From Victivallales bacterium (GTDB lineage Bacteria; Verrucomicrobiota; Lentisphaeria; Oligosphaerales; Lenti-02): a stretch of DNA of 11,905 bases. Under the pieces are notes generated by a model. It saw nothing but the letters and a program-made list of their open reading frames with translations. It was not told the origin of the DNA and did not search any database. Every line of letters begins with the position of its first letter. The stretch's first letter is position 1. Shown here piece after piece: positions 7,629 through 11,905 of this stretch. The translations under genes and the position numbers were made by a program. The stretch is taken from assembly GCA_018648945.1 (NCBI GenBank), contig JABGQJ010000185.1, positions 1 to 11,905 on the forward strand, written 5' to 3'.

Positions 7629-7668
7629 GCCGGTCTCCAGACCGGCATCTTCGAGGCGCGTCAGCGCC
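7629..7668. repeat. Two adjacent perfect hairpins, REP-like
   Basis: GCCGGTCT (7629-7636) and AGACCGGC (7639-7646) form a perfect 8-bp inverted repeat around CC. Nine nt later, GGCGC (7655-7659) and GCGCC (7664-7668) form a second stem with a GTCA loop. Paired GC-rich palindromes in a spacer resemble REP/BIME-type dispersed elements. No U-run follows, so they are not typical intrinsic terminators, although the first could still pause transcription leaving the padR operon. Confidence 0.5.
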
Positions 7669-7698
7669 GTTCTTGGTTCCCGCCTGTGGCATGCCACC

Positions 7699-7715
7699 CG
7701 TCCCCCGCCCGAGGC
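7699..7715 (+). repeat. 17-bp direct repeat, copy 1, within a hairpin
   Basis: CGTCCCCCGCCCGAGGC recurs exactly at 7858-7874, 159 bp downstream. In this copy it is part of a stem CCGCCCG (7705-7711) and CGGGCGG (7716-7722) with an AGGC loop. Confidence 0.75.
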
Positions 7716-7779
7716 CGGGCGGCCCTCCGGAGCCTGCTTGCCAATCTACCCGTACTCCTCTTGCACTCGCGCTGGAGGG

Positions 7780-7796
7780 GCGGCGGGCTCCGCCGC
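7780..7796. repeat. Perfect 7-bp GC hairpin in the spacer
   Basis: GCGGCGG (7780-7786) and CCGCCGC (7790-7796) pair around a GCT loop. It lies between the two copies of the 17-bp direct repeat, and no T-run follows. Confidence 0.5.
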
Positions 7797-7857
7797 GTGA
7801 CGGACCGCCCATGGGCAATGCGTGCTTGCCATGGCCGGGCGCTCTTCTTCTGCCCCG

Positions 7858-7874
7858 CGTCCCCCGCCCGAGGC
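7858..7874 (+). repeat. 17-bp direct repeat, copy 2
   Basis: This is an exact copy of the 17-mer at 7699-7715. Here the sequence after it (GTATCCC) no longer completes the hairpin, so the copy is either truncated or a short conserved core of a larger degenerate element. Confidence 0.75.
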
Positions 7875-7967
7875 GTATCCCTCTGGCATGTGCACCTTCC
7901 CTCAGCTACCTTCCTGCCGTGGCCGAAGAGGGCCTCCTATGAGTTCATGAACAGGAATGTAGATCCA

Positions 7968-10900
7968 ATGGAATTACAATGGCAAGCAAGAAGCCTGCCG
8001 CTGCTGGCGGTCTTCGGCAATTGCCTTCTGGCCCCGACGGTTCAGGCGGCTGAGGTGAGCCGGGAGACCAGGTTTGTCGCTGAGTCGGCCCGTGACATTC
8101 CTGTCATCAAGCAGGTGGATGTGCTGGTTGTCGGGGGCGGCAGTGCAGGGGTGGCTGCGGCCGCTCAGGCTGCCAACGCAGGAGCTGATGTGTTTCTTGC
8201 GGCGGAGCGCCCCTACCTGGGGCAGGACCTCTGCCGCACCTATCGGATGTGGGTTTCTGAATCGCCGAAGACGGAGCTGGCCCGGCAGGTGTTCGGCGAG
8301 GGGGTATCGAGGACCGCTCTTGCGGAGTTCACCTATACCGCGAATGCAAAGGCCGCACCCAAGCATGCGGAGACCTCGCCGCCTTCGCGCCTGTGCGACG
8401 GCGCCTATGGTTCGGCCGCTACGGAGTCGGTGCAGTTCACGAATGATGTTCAGTTTGATGTTGATCTGGAGGAGCAGAAGCCTGTCCGCTCAGTCAAGCT
8501 GATCGCGTTCCAGCGGGCCGGAGACTTTGTGGTGGGATCCTGTGAGCTAGAGAGCAGTGTGGATGGAAGGCACTGGACTCCGCAGGCCCGTGTGCCAAAC
8601 GTGCAGGTGACTGAACCCTTGGAGCGGGTGGAATTGGTTGCCGACTGCAACTTTGACGCTCGCTACCTGCGGGTGAAGGTGCGCAAGCAGCCGGGGATGA
8701 AACGGATTCTGCTGGGGGAGTTGGAGATCGAGACAGCGAGGGCGACCGTTGCGGTCGGTCCGCCACTTCGTCCGTTCGAGGTGAAGGCATCGCTTGAGCG
8801 GATTCTGATGACCAGCGGGGTGGATTTCCTCTTTGGGTGCTACCCGACCGAGATTCTGAGGGATGAGAAGGGCAACCTCAACGGGGTTGTCTTCTCCAAT
8901 CGTTCTGGGCGGCAGGCGGTGATTGCGGACAAGGTGATCGATGCCTCACCAGCCGCTGTCGTCGCGCGTTTGGCAGGCGCCAGATTCGCGCCGTTTTCCC
9001 CCGGCGCAAAGGAGTTTGGGTGGATAACGGTCGGCGGCGAAGGGGGCCGGGGCACGCTGGCGTGCGAGGAGCTTGCAACCAAGGTCGAGAAGAAGTACCG
9101 GGCGCGTCACTACCGACTGAATGAGAACCTGTCCGAGGACTCGTATGTCGCCCTGCAGAAGGTGCGGCAGACCGTTATGGATCAGGTTTGGTCGCAGGGG
9201 CAGGTGGAATCTTCTGAACGTCTGATCTACAGCCCGGACCGCAGAGTGACAGGCGGTCCGGAGAATCTGTTCGTGCTCAGCGGGTACAGCGGGGACGAGC
9301 CCGGTTCGGTTGCCCTTTTCGAGAAGGCGGAACGGCTGGGCGCGGAACTGGGGGGACGAAGATCGAGCGCTAAGGCGTCGCCGGAGGAGCTTCTGGTCGC
9401 CAACGGGATTGCGGGTGGCGGGGAAACGGCCGGCGAGATCAAGGAGTTCCTGGGCGGCCCGCGATCGTTTGAGCAGAAGTTCCCGGCGGTGCATTCGGCG
9501 GGCTTGAGGGTGTCGGTGCTGGCGGACTATGACGTGGTGGTGGTCGGTGGAGGGACCTCCGGGGCCGCAGCGGCAATCGCCGCATCCCGGCAGGGGGCCA
9601 AGACCTTGGTGATTGAGTATCTCGACGGTCTGGGGGGCGTTGGCACCAGTGGCATGATCGGGCGGTACTGCCTTGGGATTCGCAAGGGGTTCACCGAACA
9701 GGTTGACCGGGGCATGGCGGATCTCGGGGGCTATGAGTACAGGGTCGATGATGCGGGGCTGGGAACACCATGGGATGTTGAGCTGAAAAAGGAGTGGTAC
9801 CGGCGGGAACTGCGGAAGAACGGCTGCGATATCTGGTTCGGCGCTGCCGGTTGTGGAACACTGGTGGAGGGAAAGCGGGTTCGCGGCGTTGCAGTGGCCA
9901 CACCGTACGGACGTGGCATTGTGCGCGCCGATGTGGTGATTGATGCCACCGGCAGCGCGGATACGGCTGTCGGTGCCGGTGCCGAACCGATGTACATCGA
10001 TGCCGACAACATCGAGATCCAGGGCACGGGGCTTCCTCCCCGTCGGCTCGGGGGGGGATACATCAATTCCGACTACGATTTTGTGAACGACAATGACATG
10101 GTGGACGTGTGGCGGATGCATGTGGCGGCGAAGCATATGTTCCAGAAGGTCCAGGAACGGCCGTTCAACCGTTTCAAGGACAGCTATGACATCGCCCAGC
10201 TGATCGACACCCGGGAGCGCCGCAGAATCAAAGGGCGCATGGTGATCAGTCCGGTGGATATTTTCAATGGGCGATCCTATCCCGACACGGTGTCGCGAGC
10301 CTACAGCAATTTCGACACGCACGGGTACACCACCCATCCGATGTTCATGGTGGTGTGGCCGCCGCACGGAAAGCGGGTTCATGCAGACGTTCCCTACCGC
10401 TGCATGCTGCCGATGGGCATTGAGGGCATCATTGTTACCGGTATCGGGATCAGCGCCCATCGCGATGCCCTGCCGGTGCTGCGGATGCAGGCGGATGTCC
10501 AGAACAACGGCTATGCTGCCGGGCTGGCCGCCGCACAGGCCTGCCGGCGGAAGGTCCTCCCCGCCGAGATCGACATCCGCGAGGTGCAGCGGGAGATGAT
10601 CCGTATCGGGGCGCTTCCTCCCGATTGCGCCTTGGCGGGCAATTTCCCAGTGCCGGTCAGTCGGCTTGCCAAGGCGGTCGAGCGCTTGGATTCCGACTAT
10701 CACGGCGCCGAGGTCCTTTTCTGCGATCCGGCCCGGAGCGCCTCCCTGTTGCGGATTGCGTTTGAGCGCAAGGGAGTGTCGCCGGAACTCCGCCTGGTCC
10801 ATGCCCATCTGCTCGCCATGTTCGGCGAGGATTGCGGTGTGGATCTACTCATCGAGCATGTGAACGCTTCGCCGTGGGATGCCGGCTGGAACTGGACGGT

Positions 10901-11345
10901 GGGCGGGCAGTTTGGCGCGACCGTCAGTCGACTGGACAGCCGCATCATCGCACTGGGCATGGCGGGGAATGCGAAATCCGTGGCAGCGGTCATCCGCAAG
11001 GCGGAGCAGTTGAGCGAGGGAAGCGATTTCTCACACTTCCTCGCGATCACGATGGCCTGCAACGAACTGCGCGACGCACGGTTTTCCCCGGTGCTGTACA
11101 ATTTGCTGAACCGGGATCAGGTCTCCGGCTTCGCCTTGACGGACAAGAAGGATGTGTATGACTACGCGGACCGCACCGCCGGCATGAAGTCGATTCGCAA
11201 CCAGACGCTGAAGGAGATTCTGCTGGCCCGCGCACTCTACCGCTGCGGCGACCGCAACGGGCTTGGCCGCCGGATTCTGGAAGCATACAGCAGGGATCTG
11301 CGCGGGATTTACGCCAAATTCGCTAGCGGAATTCTGGCGGAGTAG
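7968..11345 (+). CDS. Secreted tandem FAD-dependent oxidoreductase with discoidin-like insert
   Basis: This 1125-aa flavoprotein has an unknown substrate. Residues 1-27 look like a Sec-type signal peptide (core LPLLAVFGNCLLAPTV, cleavage after VQA), placing it outside the cytoplasm. Module I begins with the dinucleotide loop DVLVVGGGSAG (51-61). A beta-rich discoidin-like (F5/8 type C, CBM32-like) segment follows at about 139-257, with CDGAYG, SSVDGRHW, ARYLRV and ELEIE, before the flavin module resumes (VIDASPAA 323-330). Module II repeats the fold: DVVVVGGGTSG (522-532), ribose-binding acidic residue in LVIEYLDGLGG (547-557), VIDATGSADTAVGAGA (657-672) and a closing VTGIGISAHRDALPVLRMQ (823-841). 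Residues 900-1125 are helical, possibly HEAT-like. Both modules resemble the FAD_oxidored family. AGGAA 10 nt upstream supports the start at 7968; 7947 is the alternative. The discoidin-like part may bind glycans. Flavoprotein identity is secure; the reaction is not known. Confidence 0.93.
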   Translation: MELQWQARSLPLLAVFGNCLLAPTVQAAEVSRETRFVAESARDIPVIKQVDVLVVGGGSAGVAAAAQAANAGADVFLAAERPYLGQDLCRTYRMWVSESPKTELARQVFGEGVSRTALAEFTYTANAKAAPKHAETSPPSRLCDGAYGSAATESVQFTNDVQFDVDLEEQKPVRSVKLIAFQRAGDFVVGSCELESSVDGRHWTPQARVPNVQVTEPLERVELVADCNFDARYLRVKVRKQPGMKRILLGELEIETARATVAVGPPLRPFEVKASLERILMTSGVDFLFGCYPTEILRDEKGNLNGVVFSNRSGRQAVIADKVIDASPAAVVARLAGARFAPFSPGAKEFGWITVGGEGGRGTLACEELATKVEKKYRARHYRLNENLSEDSYVALQKVRQTVMDQVWSQGQVESSERLIYSPDRRVTGGPENLFVLSGYSGDEPGSVALFEKAERLGAELGGRRSSAKASPEELLVANGIAGGGETAGEIKEFLGGPRSFEQKFPAVHSAGLRVSVLADYDVVVVGGGTSGAAAAIAASRQGAKTLVIEYLDGLGGVGTSGMIGRYCLGIRKGFTEQVDRGMADLGGYEYRVDDAGLGTPWDVELKKEWYRRELRKNGCDIWFGAAGCGTLVEGKRVRGVAVATPYGRGIVRADVVIDATGSADTAVGAGAEPMYIDADNIEIQGTGLPPRRLGGGYINSDYDFVNDNDMVDVWRMHVAAKHMFQKVQERPFNRFKDSYDIAQLIDTRERRRIKGRMVISPVDIFNGRSYPDTVSRAYSNFDTHGYTTHPMFMVVWPPHGKRVHADVPYRCMLPMGIEGIIVTGIGISAHRDALPVLRMQADVQNNGYAAGLAAAQACRRKVLPAEIDIREVQREMIRIGALPPDCALAGNFPVPVSRLAKAVERLDSDYHGAEVLFCDPARSASLLRIAFERKGVSPELRLVHAHLLAMFGEDCGVDLLIEHVNASPWDAGWNWTVGGQFGATVSRLDSRIIALGMAGNAKSVAAVIRKAEQLSEGSDFSHFLAITMACNELRDARFSPVLYNLLNRDQVSGFALTDKKDVYDYADRTAGMKSIRNQTLKEILLARALYRCGDRNGLGRRILEAYSRDLRGIYAKFASGILAE

Positions 11346-11488
11346 AGCGGCATGGGAGAATGGCAGTTTCTGTGCGTTCGCATGGTCTGGGCGCGCCGGC
11401 GACCGCCGATTCCTACGTAGCCGGGCGTCCCCCCCGCATCTCTGAGGCGCACCAGTGCATGGCCGGGAGCAGATGGACCCGCTCCCTG
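11346..11488. other. Short convergent intergenic region
   Basis: This spacer lies between the stop of the oxidoreductase and the stop of the sialidase on the opposite strand. No strong terminator was found; the best stem is only CGGC/GCCG near 11396-11408. A CATGGCCGGG 10-mer (11458-11467) also occurs at 7830-7839 in the other spacer, which may reflect a shared dispersed element or chance. Confidence 0.5.
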
Positions 11489-11905
11489 CTAGTCAGCTTC
11501 CTCGACAAGCCAAGCGAGTGGCAGGCGGTAGAACCGAATCCACTCCCGCCGGTGTGTTTCACCGCCCTCAAACACCAGTCCCACGTCGCCATCCTTGAGG
11601 CGCACAAGCCCGGAGTAGGAAGACGGTCCGGCGTGGATCAGCTTCTTGACTGGCCAGGTCTGGGCTTCGTCGAAGCTGATGCGGACGGTCATCTTCGTCC
11701 GTTCCTGCGCGCCGTAGCTCGCCCCGGTGTTGTCCGGGTTGGCAAACAGGATCCGGCTCCCGTTTTCCTGGTCCGCATGGCTGTAGCGCACGAAGCTGGC
11801 TTGGCAGGGACACTCGTTGAGTGCCCGGTCCCAGGTGACTGGGCCCCATGACTCGCCGGCGTCGGCGCTGATGGCGACTGCACGGCAGCATTGGCCGGTG
11901 CCTTG
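11489..11905 (-). CDS. Exo-alpha-sialidase, C-terminal part (GH33-like), runs off the window
   Basis: The last 138 codons are visible; the 5' part lies beyond the right edge. The reading frame is open to the window end and stops with TAG at 11491-11489. Two Asp-box motifs of the six-bladed beta-propeller sialidases are present: SADAGESW (visible residues 13-20) and the variant SFDEAQTW (77-84), where Ala replaces the usual Gly. Family catalytic features are recognisable. An Arg lies before the second box (R69 or R75, candidate third member of the carboxylate-binding triad). SSYSGL holds the probable nucleophile Tyr 97, and LVFEGG holds its partner Glu 113. The ending IRFYRLPLAWL matches the usual last strand. 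The enzyme would release terminal sialic acids or related sugars from glycans, most likely outside the cytoplasm, although any signal peptide is out of view. It is convergent with the FAD oxidoreductase. The GTG at 11791 is internal, not a start. Confidence 0.92.
   Translation of the reverse strand, partial: QGTGQCCRAVAISADAGESWGPVTWDRALNECPCQASFVRYSHADQENGSRILFANPDNTGASYGAQERTKMTVRISFDEAQTWPVKKLIHAGPSSYSGLVRLKDGDVGLVFEGGETHRREWIRFYRLPLAWLVEEAD

Larger units (their letters stand above)
7482..7967. other. Repeat- and hairpin-rich non-coding spacer
   Basis: About 490 nt lie between paralog B and the oxidoreductase. The stretch holds a tandem 9-mer array, four perfect hairpins and a 17-bp direct repeat, listed separately. 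A frame continuous with the oxidoreductase stays open back to 7611, but its translation is Arg/Pro/Cys/Trp-rich and unlike a protein. The signal peptide begins far downstream, so this is read as chance openness in GC-rich DNA. No clear promoter, T-rich terminator or RNA gene was seen. A 10-bp palindrome GTTCATGAAC (7943-7952) sits just before the chosen start and could be a small regulatory site. Confidence 0.6.

Noticed and set aside
6314..7648. 444-codon minus-strand frame with an HSVHSVHSVH repeat
   Set aside because: The repeat is just the antisense reading of the 9-bp DNA array; the rest is a shadow of paralog B.
7611..7967. In-frame N-terminal extension of the oxidoreductase by 119 codons
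   Set aside because: The translation is low-complexity and Arg/Pro/Trp/Cys-rich. It overlaps palindromic repeats, has no ribosome site, and would bury a good signal peptide.
8946..10808. 620-codon open frame on the minus strand
   Set aside because: It is antisense to the oxidoreductase, which has clear FAD motifs throughout. The translation is His/Arg/Pro-rich with no recognisable domain.

Overview
The window comes from a G+C-rich, Gram-negative-type bacterium. Genes start behind clear purine-rich Shine-Dalgarno sites. The gene types are a membrane-anchored Hanks-type kinase with a Cache-like sensor, PadR next to 'prefix-domain' membrane proteins, an exported FAD oxidoreductase with a discoidin-like insert, and a sialidase. 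Together they look most like the Planctomycetota-Verrucomicrobiota-Lentisphaerota group. That placement is inferred from gene content and style; no marker gene is present.

Layout from left to right. (1) 77-2338, minus strand: a Ser/Thr kinase whose N-terminal half is an extracytoplasmic sensor between two membrane segments. (2) 2339-2707: a divergent intergenic region. It carries a good sigma70-like promoter for the rightward genes, overlapped by three ATACC/GGTAT half-sites that look like an autoregulatory operator. (3) 2708-7481, plus strand: a tight three-gene unit. It has a small PadR repressor followed by two large paralogous membrane proteins (714 and 749 aa), with gaps of 25 and 21 nt. 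Each paralog has an N-terminal helical prefix domain of the kind found beside PadR genes, one transmembrane helix, a long helical TPR-like extracytoplasmic region, six more helices and a conserved C-terminal tail. (4) 7482-7967: a non-coding spacer with tandem 9-mers, four perfect hairpins and a 17-bp direct repeat. (5) 7968-11345, plus strand: a 1125-aa secreted protein with two FAD-binding Rossmann modules, a discoidin-like insertion in the first module and a C-terminal helical domain. (6) 11489-11905, minus strand: the C-terminal part of an exo-alpha-sialidase, convergent with gene 5 and running off the window.

How the genes may work together. The PadR protein probably represses its own operon and so controls the amount of the two membrane proteins. 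What they sense or do is unknown, and this PadR plus twin membrane protein unit is the best candidate here for an undescribed system. The divergent kinase is another envelope-sensing protein, but a functional link is only positional. The FAD oxidoreductase and sialidase look like a separate extracytoplasmic glycan or organic-matter processing region. No CRISPR, tRNA, rRNA, integrase or transposase was seen.
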